DNA from: Curvularia sp. ZM96
Lineage: Eukaryota > Ascomycota > Dothideomycetes > Pleosporales > Pleosporaceae
Assembly: GCA_022457065.1 (NCBI GenBank)
Contig: JAJGBQ010000001.1
Location: 6,572,001 to 6,636,000 of the forward strand
DNA length: 64,000 nucleotides
Direction of reading: 5' to 3'
Both the position numbers and the translations under genes were made by a program. How positions within the stretch are numbered: position 1 is the first letter of the stretch; each line of letters starts with the position of its first letter. Shown here in pieces: positions 31,591-41,760 of the stretch. The notes beneath the pieces are model-generated. The model was not told where the DNA came from. It saw nothing but the letters and a program-made list of their open reading frames with translations, and did no database searches.

Positions 31591-32418
31591 GATGACCAGA
31601 TGGGTCTTTGGATCAGGATAGGTGTAGCTTACATCCCTCTCTTCTGTCTCTTCCTCTTCCGGAGTAACGACTTTTCTTCTTTGTTCTCTCCCAGAGCAAG
31701 GACTATGGGGTTCTCACGGTGTTTTCAACACGGGAGGAAATCTTTACTCTTCTTCTTTTTCATGGAAATGCACACGGCGTTTACGATGACATGGATGGAC
31801 TGGTGACAAAAGCTGGTAATACGCAGATAGTCTACGTAGATGCAATATCGTGGTATAGCCATCTCAAAGCTTTGACTGGAAGTGAAGTTTCCTTGGAGTG
31901 TGGTATCAAGAACGCTAATGTTAGGCCGGCAGATACAGTCAGTGACCTCTTGCTCAAGCCTGCACCCCATTTCGTGCGTGCTGACGACATCTTCCTCTAA
32001 AAATCCACATAGGCTCCCCTCCTGCAGAGCATGCTGTTGCGACCAAGTCCGTGCTGCTGCTGCAGTGTCCCATTGGACTCCGCACTCGTGCTACAACGCG
32101 ACAGCGCATTCTGCCGTGTCCACCAAGCAATCCTAACAACACAATTCGTCATTGTCGCGGTGCATTTTCGTGGCTTGACGAGACACCGCGCAGCTATCCA
32201 AGCAACGAGGTGCTTCTAGCTGCAGCATTCTGTTCATCAACAGCATTCGTAACCGGCCAACTCTCCAGTACGCCTTTTAGCGTGGTGTTACTACTATTAC
32301 TCAGTAGCCATGTAGAGAGGCTATCATACCCGCCGTTCCCCATTTTCCTATTTCGTATAATATACAACTATTCATACATACATACACTTTCATACATCGT
32401 ACACATTTCCCTGCATCG
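31591..32418. other. Convergent intergenic region
   Basis: Probable 3' UTRs of the E2 gene and AIM11, with no gene recognised. A CATA/TACA-rich stretch lies at about 32360-32405. Confidence 0.45.
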
Positions 32419-32970
32419 TTATTGGTCTCTTCCCTTCTTCTCACTCCCCTCTTCGTCATCCACAAACCGCATTTGTCCCGAGGCAGCAATCATTTCCGCA
32501 ATCGTATTCGGTACCTCGTCCTCCGACTCATATATACTATCGTAATTCAGCCTTTTCCTCAGCACCGCCCTCGCTTCCTTGAGGTTGGCAATGTCAAATG
32601 TCCACATTGCGCCACCGAGCGCCATGATGCCCACGCTGACACAGTTCATAGTTGCCAGGTTGAGCGCCTGGCAGGCGTCAGAGAAAGGGCTGAAGTACTC
32701 GTGTGGATTGGTATTGGGGTTGTAGAAGGAGGGTTTGAGGCGCAGATTGCGTCGCCAGATGGCTTTTCGAGTCAGGGCGGTCGAGGCGAGGAGGCAGGCG
32801 CTGCCGAGGAAGTAGACGGAGAGTTGGCGGAGGGAACGCGGGGAGGTGATGGGCGTGGCTTGGTAGGCGGGTGAGGATGTGGGCTGAGCAGGAGGAGGCG
32901 GGTTCCCGGGTGCGGGAGTGCTGGATCGGCTCATGATTCGGAGGAAAGGGACTTTCTGGAGGGCTTCCAT
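32419..32970 (-). CDS. AIM11: AIM11-family mitochondrial membrane protein
   Basis: A single exon of about 183 residues. The ATG at 32970 opens the frame; an internal ATG at 32934 (MSRSSTPAPGNPPPP) is a common family-like start and equally plausible. Two hydrophobic segments are clear: VYFLGSACLLASTALTRKAI and MNCVSVGIMALGGAMWTFDI, with FYNPNTNPHEYFSPFSDACQ between them and an acidic C-terminus. This two-helix layout, and the sequences at each helix, match the AIM11 family found through altered mitochondrial inheritance in yeast. Its molecular role is not known. Confidence 0.85.
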   Translation of the reverse strand: MEALQKVPFLRIMSRSSTPAPGNPPPPAQPTSSPAYQATPITSPRSLRQLSVYFLGSACLLASTALTRKAIWRRNLRLKPSFYNPNTNPHEYFSPFSDACQALNLATMNCVSVGIMALGGAMWTFDIANLKEARAVLRKRLNYDSIYESEDEVPNTIAEMIAASGQMRFVDDEEGSEKKGRDQ

Positions 32971-33516
32971 CAAGACTTAGGCGGGGTGAGGTGTTCGAGT
33001 TACTTGCAGTCCTAGCACAGCATTCTGGCGTTGCGGACCCCCGAGACGGTGTAGAGTGTGTGGATGACGGGCTGGTCTTCCGTTCGTCGTGTAGCAGGTA
33101 TCACTGTACAAGGAAGAAGAGTTGTACGGGTTGTTTTTCGAGGGGAACGTGGGGCTTCCGGGGCAATGGCGCAGAGAGAGTTTGTGGACGGCGTTACAAA
33201 AAAGTTGCGATGAGACCAGGACCGCGGTTGGTGGACCCTTGGTCTGTGCGCATACATCCCTACGGTCCCCGCAAGACGTCGCTATCTCCACTTGCCTCTG
33301 GGATACATACAGTCTCTAAGATACATTGCTGGATTTCGTACAGTAACTTGGAGGACTCATAGACGGCGCAGGCTGAGGTCGTAATTACCTAGGTGATATC
33401 ATAACACCCTCGCAAAGCGAACCTAGTCTTCGTGGACACAGATCGCAGCCATATGAGGATAACCGTCAGGAACACCCGGGATATTGAATCATCGGATTCC
33501 TACTGGATCGCCCAGT
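32971..33516. other. Intergenic, no gene seen
   Basis: Short random frames only; likely the AIM11 promoter. Confidence 0.45.
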
Positions 33517-33789
33517 CTACTCGGTAGTCACACCGAAGTCTTTCCGGGGCTTGTACTTGAGCACATTGGCTGAAAGATTAGCTTGAACACGGCAGCCTGC
33601 AGGACGAATAACGTGCATTGCATCTGTCGTGAGTATTGGCGGTACATTTCGTAGCTGAAACACTACACATGCTAGGCAAAGCTCTGCCGCATGCGGATAG
33701 TTGCACACACCGGCTACGGACGTTATCGACATGTGTGATACCATTTGTAATACTAGCAGGGACCATGGCGTGAATAGACCGAGACTCAT
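33517..33789 (-). CDS. Candidate small secreted Cys-containing protein
   Basis: A 90-residue open frame with an ATG at 33789. Residues 1-27 are hydrophobic and end SITSVAG before VCNYPHAAELC, which would suit a signal peptide cut. Four cysteines follow in a short mature part (CNYPHAAELCLAC and AGCRV), an even number that could form two disulphides. Size, leader and cysteines fit an effector-like or surface-active secreted protein, but no family is recognised. The gene stands alone in an otherwise empty 1.3-kb interval. It may be a chance frame; extra exons are possible. Confidence 0.35.
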   Translation of the reverse strand: MSLGLFTPWSLLVLQMVSHMSITSVAGVCNYPHAAELCLACVVFQLRNVPPILTTDAMHVIRPAGCRVQANLSANVLKYKPRKDFGVTTE

Positions 33790-34261
33790 CCTATGTCAAA
33801 CACCTATGCTGTTCAGTGACTTTCTTTGAGGGTCAATTTACTTTTTGAATGTAATTCACATTCGATACTGATAAGAAATTCCGGCAATATCTGAACACAT
33901 ATTGTTGCAGCTATATCGTGCTTGATTCAGCTGTTGCAAAGGCTGGCCAGCTGGCACTGCGTGGTCCGATTTTGTAACTCAGTGTGCAGAACAGTAGGAT
34001 AACACAACACAACACATGGCCTTTCACTCGGTGGGAATATGCAAGCCGGCACTGCCTTGTGTGCATGCCACGTAGAGAATAGGGAAGCAACGGCTGTCAG
34101 AATAGAAACAGCGGAATTAGAAATGTGTGCATGAAATGGGGTTTGGATCGATATAAAATAACTGTTCTGCTCCGCTTGAGCGAATGCAGCAGTGTGAAGA
34201 ACAACAATCTTCATTCCGCGGTGTCAGCTCTCACTCCAAAAACACATTCACATAATCGTTC
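33790..34261. other. Intergenic, divergent promoter region
   Basis: No gene recognised. TATAAAA at about 34152-34158 lies 104 bp upstream of the next plus-strand start and is a fair TATA-box candidate. Confidence 0.4.
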
Positions 34262-35026
34262 ATGATGCTTTTCACAAATCCCCTAGTCTTCCTTGCTCTA
34301 TGTTCCCTCTCGGTCGCCCTGCCAGGGCAGCCCGCTACTCCACCTCAGACATCTTCGGTGTACGGAGTGCCTCCTCCAGCAAAAGAAACCATCTGTACCC
34401 CTGTACGCACATCCTCTTTCCATATCCTCCGCTACTACTAACACTCCAATCCCTTATAGCTACCTGGATTACTTCCATTGTCGGCGAAGGCAAGACGACC
34501 TACTTGTCCACACAAACCGTAGTCGTCCCTGTCCCCACCGTCATCGAAAAGCCCTCTACGACCGTTTCTCCTTGCCCGTATACCACTACAGGAGCCAGCA
34601 TCACCGTAGGTTTATACAGATGCTCATTGTTGTGTACAGTTCTTCTAACCTAAAACCAGACCCTCACCTCCCTCACCACCAACTACTGGACTAAAACCTA
34701 CACCGTCGTAACCACCATCTACAATACCAAAGTCGAAAGCGCGATCAAATCTGTCACGCATGTCGAAACAGTCCCGTTCACGTACGTTCTTATCCCTCCT
34801 TCAATCCTCACCGTGCTACGGCGATCCGACATCGTTAACTGATACTCCGCTTAGTTCCGTAGGCACTTCCTACAAGACGAGCGTCGCAACTGCCAAGGAA
34901 ACTGTGACGGTATCTGTAACGACTGTTTCTGTAGCGACGCAGACGGCAAATGTGTCTAGTACGTATATCTCTACGGGTACGAAGACTGTGTGCACGACCA
35001 AGGGCGGATATGGTGGTGGATATTGA
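34262..35026 (+). CDS. Secreted Thr/Val/Ser-rich protein
   Basis: Four predicted exons, 34262-34394, 34460-34605, 34660-34781 and 34855-35026, give about 190 residues. A signal peptide is evident (LVFLALCSLSVALPG). The mature part is rich in Thr, Val, Ser and Tyr with repeating TVV/TVS patterns (TVTVSVTTVSVATQTA) and ends GGYGGGY, like fungal cell-wall-associated or O-mannosylated proteins. No GPI signal is seen. The first 5' splice site is uncertain: GTACGC at 34403 looks stronger, but only GTACCC at 34395 keeps frame. Intron 1 has a CTAAC branch site. No catalytic domain is recognised. Confidence 0.7.
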
Positions 35027-35353
35027 AAGCGTGACTAAACAGTGAGAGGCAGTAGGCGCTGAAACTGGATATGACGGGTAATTTCTGTAGCGCTCTGCTT
35101 TGACTCTACATGCTTATGATACGTTGCCCCTTCTTTGGCTATAAGGCACGAGTGCTAGGTTGTTGTGATAAGAAGACATTTTAATCGGAATACAACTGCG
35201 TCGTCTTTTTCAATCATTACTTTCTATCTCGAACACTTGGTATCGCAAGCATGGATATGCAGCAAGACATAACCTCATCTCTTCTAAATGGCTAACCACC
35301 AACAAATTCGACATTACCAACACCTTTGAGATCTTCAAAATCTATTTCAAAAT
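35027..35353. other. Convergent intergenic region
   Basis: 3' UTR sequence of two convergent genes; nothing else seen. Confidence 0.45.
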
Positions 35354-36826
35354 CTAGTACCTCGACCTGTGCACCGGTGGCTGAGGGGCCTGCATCATGG
35401 CCAAACGAGCCGGGTTCATACCGAAAGTCTCAGCTTCAGAAGGCTTTTCTGGTGCCGCTTCGGCCTCTTGTTCAGCACCGGACTTCTTGCCAAGCTTAGC
35501 TTCCTTCTTTTGCTTGCGTTCGCTCTGCTTCATATCAAGCTCGGCCTTCCTGACGCGGTCGCGGGCGCGCTCGTCGTGTAGCTTCTCGTTCTTGGCTGCG
35601 ATCTTGGCTTTGCGGGTTTCGCTGTTACCGCCACCTCCAGCACTATTTTGCAGTATGTTAGCACCGATGCTCATAGATTGGGAATAATTTGGTACGTGGA
35701 ATCGACGTACCTGAGCTCAACATTGATCTTCCTGCCCTCCTTCTTCTTAGGATCGGGAAAGACGGAGTGGTGGTACTTCTTCAGGCACGTCACCATGCGG
35801 TCGAAGCGATCAAACTCAATGAAGCATGTACCCATGAACTTGTCGGAACCCTTGTATGTGCGCAGACGAATCTCGGTAGGCTTGATCTTCTCGAAGTGCT
35901 TCTCAATTTGCTCCTTGGTTGCGGAGTAGGGGAGGTTACCTAGTGATTGCTTGTTAGCAGGAAGTAGATAGGGTAGGCGAATGGCTGGACATACCAACGA
36001 AAACGATAAAGCGACCTTGGTTGGCTTCGACTGCGGCCTGGGCCTCCTCTGCATCCTCTGCATCCACTTCCTCTACGGCGTCGGCATCTTCTGCTGTAGC
36101 CTCGCCATTGGTCTCAGCTGTAGGCTTTTCCTCGATGTCTCCATTAGTCTCAGCCTTGTCAGACTTCTTTGACTTCTTTTCCTTTTTGTCTTTCTTCTCC
36201 TTCTTCTCCTTCTTGTCTTTCTTCTTTTCCTTCTTCGCAGCCTTCGAGTCGGCATCGGCATCGTTAGTTTCTGCCGGAGCGTCCTCCGCCGCGCCATTCT
36301 GCTCTTCAACAACATCTTCCATAGGCGAGTCCTCCACCTTGGCGACATCCTTGCTCTCCTTTGATTTCTTCGACTCTTTGTCTTTCTTGGACTTCTTCTT
36401 TTCCTTCTTTTCCTTCTTAGCCGGCGCGTCAGTCGCGTCAGGCATTGGCTCGTCGTCGTTGACAGAAATAAAGTTCTCGGAGTTCTTCATCTCGTCGATG
36501 AGCTCAGCCTCCCCAGCAGGCGCCTCGTCGGAAGCATCGACATCCTTGGACTTTTTGGACTTTTTAGATTTTTTCTCCTTCTTGTCCTTCTTCGCGTCCT
36601 CTGAAGCCTCTTCGGCAGCAGGAGCGTCAGAGCTGTCCTTGGACTTCTTCGATTTCTTATCCTTCTTGTCCTTCTTTTCCTTCTTGACTTCGGCCGCTTC
36701 GACTACCGGTGCGTCCTGAGTATCCTCGACCTTCTTGGACTTTTTAGACTTCTTCGGCGCATCCTCTGCTACCTCGGCATCGCGCTTGCGCTTCTTCTCG
36801 ACGCTGTCAACTTTAGACTTGGACAT
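35354..36826 (-). CDS. NOP6-like nucleolar RRM protein
   Basis: Three predicted exons, 36826-35995, 35939-35711 and 35642-35354, give about 449 residues. The first 265 residues alternate Lys-rich tracts (KKEKKDKKDKKSKKSKD) with acidic Ala/Glu/Asp stretches, the classic nucleolar low-complexity pattern. An RRM follows. Its RNP2-like strand is GRFIVFVGNLPYSAT, joined across intron 1, and its RNP1-like strand is FMGTCFIEFDRFD. A third basic region (ETRKAKIAAKNEKLHDERAR) ends the protein. Size order and layout match yeast Nop6, which binds early pre-rRNA (40S assembly). The start is 165 bp from a divergent gene. Orthology to NOP6 is likely, not proven. Confidence 0.82.
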
Positions 36827-36991
36827 GATGGCGGCGCAAAAATGTTGTAGTAATGTTGTAGCGTCGCAAGCGGAAATTCTGAACCCTTGAACTTTTTCTG
36901 CCGGGCGGTGACGCGAGCACTGTCTTGGCGCGTGAACCGTGGATAGCGGCGGAGCATATTTCATGCGACGACCGAGCAATTGCAAACAACA
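36827..36991. promoter_or_regulatory. Compact divergent promoter, NOP6-like / mitochondrial protein
   Basis: Only 165 bp separate two head-to-head start codons, so core promoters and 5' UTRs must be very short or overlap. No TATA box seen. Confidence 0.5.
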
Positions 36992-38737
36992 ATGCGGCCG
37001 CCGGCGCATCTATCAAAGCTGCCACGGGGCGCTTTGAAGCCTCCAAGAAACTACACTTCCAATTGTCCTCCTTGCCCGCGCCAGTTTTCCTACCGACATC
37101 CTCGTCAATTCCTCATTGCCCACCAAGGCTCTGCGCGGCCCCAACTCCCGTTCCTCTACCCCTCCGGCCAGCACCTCTCCAACGGCCAACTCCAACGTTT
37201 ATTCTCCATAAGCGCGACCCACAAGAAATTCATAAAAGATACTGCGAAACTGAGTGTGCGATACACGATCTTGATCTTTTTGATCACGTCATGCTTCAGC
37301 ATTGCAAGTTTGGGCATATTGAGCGAGCAACAAGAGCGGGCATTTCCATCGCCGCATGAATGGAGTCTGATTACAAGATTTAGGTTCAGGAGAGGAAAGT
37401 GGTGGCAGGTTCCTGAGAACAACGAGGAAGAGGGTTTCCCCAACTGGGCACGAGTATACTCCGAGTTGGAATATGCGTTGAAACGGCTAGAAAATCCAGA
37501 CAAGGATGGAGCCGGTCTCGTGGAGCAAGAGGATGGAGGAATATTAGTGCCAGGGATGGGAAAGGCAGGTTTCGATATTTCAGCAAAAAGTGAAGAGTGG
37601 AGGCAAGGTTACTATGAAGTACTCATGGGTATGGCTAGTGCAGCAGAGCGACTAGATGGATGGGTCACAGACAAGTGGAGGAGAAATGTGTGGGCACCAG
37701 AATTCGTTCCGTCGGCCACAAATCCGCGACCGAAAGCTGTCCTTCCTGGCATGCCAGAAGTACCCGATGAAGAGCATCGTGTCCCTGCTGCTGAAGCACC
37801 CGAGTCGTTCTACCTCAAAATTATCACTTCCAAGGGATTCACTACATACCAAAGACTGTCTGCTGCGTTAGGATACGCCGATTGGCTCAACTTCAGGAAG
37901 TTACCAGATTCTGCCGAAGAGATGTACAGATGGGCACTAGACATCGCCATATCTGGTCTTCCAACTCTTGAACCGTCTGCGGTCATCGATCGAGAGACTG
38001 CAGTTCTATCTTCTACAGCGCCAAAAGAGTCAATAACTCCAAACGTTGTTTACGCTGCTACGAATCTGGCCATCTTCTTAGCTGAGCAAAGAAGGGTCAC
38101 GTCCGCGTTGCCAATCTTTGTCTCTCTGCTCCGTGCTCGTATTAGTGCGGACGAAGCCCGCATATCCACCATCGGAACACAAAAAGATTCAAGCCTGATG
38201 GGCACTTTGGTCAGCCTCCTCCGCGAACCAGATTACCCCCCTGTCCCACCTTCAGGGGACGAACCTTTTTTGCGCAAAGAAAGCGACCGCTGCGAGGAAG
38301 CTGCGCTCAAGAACTACATTGGCGAGATCCTTTTTGCAACTGCCGGCTCATCTTCAACTCAGCGCCAACAGGGTCTTTCTTGGGTCCGCGATGGAGTCTC
38401 CACCTCCAAGATTGCACAGTCTTTAGATGCTATACGCACCAATGACGATCTCCGCAAAAAGTGTGAACGATGCGAGGAGGTCGGCCTGGAGTCTTGGGGA
38501 AAGATTATGACGTACCTTGCTGCTGAAGCCAAGGAAAAGCGCGACAAGGCAAAGAGTGGATGGATCTCAAGTTTGCTATGGAAGGTGAAAGGTACGAAGG
38601 CATTGGATGAAGAAGCAGAGAATTTAGAGGGCGAGGAAGAGGGTGTCACGCTCAGGCTGAATAAGCTGAGGAGTAAGATGTTGAAGGAGGAGTACGAAGA
38701 GATGGATCGCAAGTACGCGAGGACATTTGTATTCTAG
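36992..38737 (+). CDS. Mitochondrial membrane protein with TPR-like helical domain
   Basis: A single exon of about 581 residues from the ATG at 36992. The N-terminus is basic and acid-free (MRPPAHLSKLPRGALKPPR), as in a mitochondrial presequence. One transmembrane helix follows (YTILIFLITSCFSIASLGIL) near residues 90-110. The rest is soluble and helical, with repeats resembling TPRs (YADWLNFRKLPDSAEEMYRWAL; VVYAATNLAIFLAEQRRVTSALPIF). Related fungal proteins often carry the automatic name 'MFS maltose permease', but a single helix and no transporter fold make that name wrong here. An inner-membrane assembly or quality-control role is inference. Confidence 0.75.
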   Translation: MRPPAHLSKLPRGALKPPRNYTSNCPPCPRQFSYRHPRQFLIAHQGSARPQLPFLYPSGQHLSNGQLQRLFSISATHKKFIKDTAKLSVRYTILIFLITSCFSIASLGILSEQQERAFPSPHEWSLITRFRFRRGKWWQVPENNEEEGFPNWARVYSELEYALKRLENPDKDGAGLVEQEDGGILVPGMGKAGFDISAKSEEWRQGYYEVLMGMASAAERLDGWVTDKWRRNVWAPEFVPSATNPRPKAVLPGMPEVPDEEHRVPAAEAPESFYLKIITSKGFTTYQRLSAALGYADWLNFRKLPDSAEEMYRWALDIAISGLPTLEPSAVIDRETAVLSSTAPKESITPNVVYAATNLAIFLAEQRRVTSALPIFVSLLRARISADEARISTIGTQKDSSLMGTLVSLLREPDYPPVPPSGDEPFLRKESDRCEEAALKNYIGEILFATAGSSSTQRQQGLSWVRDGVSTSKIAQSLDAIRTNDDLRKKCERCEEVGLESWGKIMTYLAAEAKEKRDKAKSGWISSLLWKVKGTKALDEEAENLEGEEEGVTLRLNKLRSKMLKEEYEEMDRKYARTFVF

Positions 38738-39709
38738 TAGCTGACTGTACGATATATTCCACATGAACAACAGCATGACAGACCACAAGGGATCTTGCAG
38801 CTTCAAGGTAGGTTTGCAAAGTCGGGCCTGTTCTCTATTGAAACAACGCCGTGTCGAGAACTGCCTTACCCCACGTGCATACTGATTCGCTCGGGGTTCA
38901 GTTTTGCCTCAACGTGCTTTTGCACATGGGACAACGCATGCGGCCGAACGATAGTTCAAGGGACGTCACAAGGCGAAGTTCCACTGATGTTCGCCATCTC
39001 GTTTAGGAAGGTCACATAGCTCGGTTCTCAACACTGTCTACTCCACACCCCCCAGATCCTCGTTTCACTCGTGAGCGCCGCATAGTCACCAGATGCACAA
39101 CTCGCAGATCCCCCTTTCCTTTTTTTCCGAGTGCACTCGGAGTCAGCGACATCTATGCGCAAAAGGGCAACTCACTCAGGTCGCTCGATAGCCGCGCATT
39201 TCAGCTCACGAATAGCGAGCTCCTAGCATTAATCAATCAGCTGGGCGTTTACCCTATCAAAATCGCTGCGTCCTTGCACCTGGTTCGCCACGTCTAGCTT
39301 CGCATCAGGGGCCCAACCACATGGCGGCCTGCCATGCACGCCACACCCGCTTAGTACTCCGAGTCGGATGGGACCCGGCTAATAGTTACCCTTTCTTTTC
39401 GTTTGTCCGACACGTGTGATTGCGTTTTCCTTTTACTGGCAGGGGCCAAGATGCTCATTTGGAAGAGGTCAGCGAATGATGTTGCAGCGAGTAGGTGTGC
39501 ATAGACGTGGAACTCGCATGCAGATGTGTGTGTGGAGGCCAAAGTATGTAGGGGGATGTGCATAGTGCTATGGGGGGTGGGTTAAGGAAGGCGGCTCAGC
39601 TGAACGAGGTCTTGTGTGCAAGAGATGCAGATATCATATAAGATGGCTGCCAGAGCTGTGCTCGATGCTGGCCTGACTTCCTTTTGGCATATCCTTAAAG
39701 GCAACTATC
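38738..39709. other. Intergenic, no gene seen
   Basis: Nearly 1 kb with only short random frames. It holds the 3' end of the preceding gene and the promoter of the Vps62-family gene. Confidence 0.45.
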
Positions 39710-40917
39710 ATGGGTTTGACATCGCTCATCGCCGTTGTGGCGGTCGCCGCATCTGTGGTAAGCGGAGTACCTCTCACACTGCAAGAAAGACAAGCACCAA
39801 GTGGTGTACCTGACTATGTATTGAAATATGGTGAGCGGTTTCTGGTCTTGCATAAAGGAAACAAACCCATCTAATATCATCCAGCTCCTTTGGTGTATCT
39901 TCACTCGGAAGATGCGTATTATCCGACGGATCTGCAAACGTTCCTCAACCATGTCACTCCCCGGGTGAACTTTCAAGAAGTCCCTGGACCTTCTAAGCCC
40001 CTAACAACCTCGAACGTGGATCAAATGGCCAGCAACGTTTGGCTCACTTCAAACGACGATATCACCACGAATCCTGAATGGATTAAAGGCACCAAGCCTA
40101 ATGCAAGTGGCAAGACGGAGGGAGCGACCACTGCGGCTATCATCGTGAACGACAAAGGGAATGGCAATGTAGACGCCTTCTACATGTACTTTTACGCTTA
40201 CAACTATGGTGGAGAAGTACTGGGTTGGAAACAGTTGAACTTTGGTATGCTGAACCACTTTCTCTTCGCTTCGGTCACCGTTTGCGTCAGGAATGCATTT
40301 TATATAGTGCTAACACAGATTAACTAGGCAATCACGTAGGAGACTGGGAGCACACCATGGTCCGCTTTGCCAACGGTAAACCAACCGGTGTTTGGTTTTC
40401 CCAGCACGCCAACGGTCAAGCCTTCCGCTACTCAGCCGTCGAGAAAGACTCCGCCGGCGTTCGTCCTCTCGCCTATTCTTCAAAAGGCTCGCACGCAAAC
40501 TACGCCATGGGTGGAACTCACGACCACACAATCCCCAATCTCAATCTCCCTGGCGGTGTCCTTGAAGACTACACCAACAAAGGCACATTGTGGGATCCGC
40601 TGCTTAGCGCGTGGTACTATAAATACACGCCTAGCAGCAACAAGTTCGAAGCGTACGACGGAAGCGCACCGACGGCTTGGCTAAACTTCAAGGGCCGTTG
40701 GGGTGACCAGGAGTATCCTGAGAGCGACAAGAGACAGTTTAAGCTTTTTGGTCAAGCCAAGTTCTCGGGCGGCCCGACTGGTCCGGCGGATAAGCAGTTG
40801 AACAGAGACAAGATTTGCCCTAACAACGGGAAGCTCTGTATACTACGGAGTATACTTGTGCCCAGGAAGCGAGGTATGGATGGCGCGATGTTGGAAGGTG
40901 ATGAGGTTGTAGGATGA
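39710..40917 (+). CDS. Secreted Vps62-family protein
   Basis: Three predicted exons, 39710-39830, 39885-40244 and 40328-40917, give about 356 residues. A signal peptide is clear (LTSLIAVVAVAASVVSG). The Vps62 (DUF946-like) core follows: YAPLVYLHSEDAYYPTDLQ, then GNHVGDWEHTMVRF, then YSSKGSHANYAMGG. Members are found in fungi and plants; yeast VPS62 was linked to vacuolar sorting, but the biochemical role is unknown. The His/Asp/Glu residues in NHVGDWEH and SKGSHANY could bind metal, which is inference. Cysteines are few (CPNNGKLC). The last 60 residues differ from the core and end in a basic, possibly species-specific tail. Confidence 0.85.
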
Positions 40918-41760
40918 ACGGCGGAGGAGGATAAATTCATTTGATACCCAATTTTAGCATGGAAGGATATAACTAATGGTAATTTTTACTCGAAATATCT
41001 GCAGATTACAGTAAAATGCTCTTCTAGTCCTACACGCAAGGATGGACTACGAATTTTGAGCTCCTTGAGATGATATGGTGTATCAAAGGCTGGAAAGGAT
41101 GCAGTAGGCCCTTGGCTGCGTCCCCAGAGTCACAACAGATAAGTTGGTGTTCCCAACAGACTGGACGGAACACACTGCTTAGATGCAGGCTGTCACGATC
41201 AGGTCTAGAGACCATGTGACGTAGTGTCCGAAAAGCGTAGTAAAGGCGCATGTCTTGGAAGTGACAAAGACACGAGGCCAACATTGGGGACCTTTCTATG
41301 CATATACCGTTACATATCAAGCCAGCTTTCCTACGGAAACCAATCGATAGCAGAGACGGGACCTAGTGTACTCCGTACCAGCTCCACAGCAGCCTAGCAG
41401 ATGATTAAGCTACCTTACTAAACACCAAGTATGCGAACGCATTTCTAAACACTGTTAGTGTAACTAAATGGGGCTGCAAGTAAGCATGCAGTCAGCCTTC
41501 TGCCGAACCTCCTTGGCCAATAGGATCAAGGACATTAGTCTAGCATGACGACGCGATAAGGCGACATATTGAGTGCGGTTGGAAAGCATCAAATCAAGTC
41601 TACTGCGGTGACAAATTGTGGTACCTGTTGTAACAGAGGTTGTGTATATAGTCTGGTGGCATGGTGGACGAGAATGTAGGCATCCATCTCTTGCACGGCT
41701 ACACAGCACCTTGATTTGAATTGAATTGATTGGGAAGGAAGAACACCAAAGAAATCCAGG
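40918..41760. other. Intergenic, no gene seen
   Basis: Contains the 3' UTR of the Vps62-family gene and the promoter of the catalase-related gene. Frames on the minus strand overlap the real first exon at 41761 and are rejected. Confidence 0.45.
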
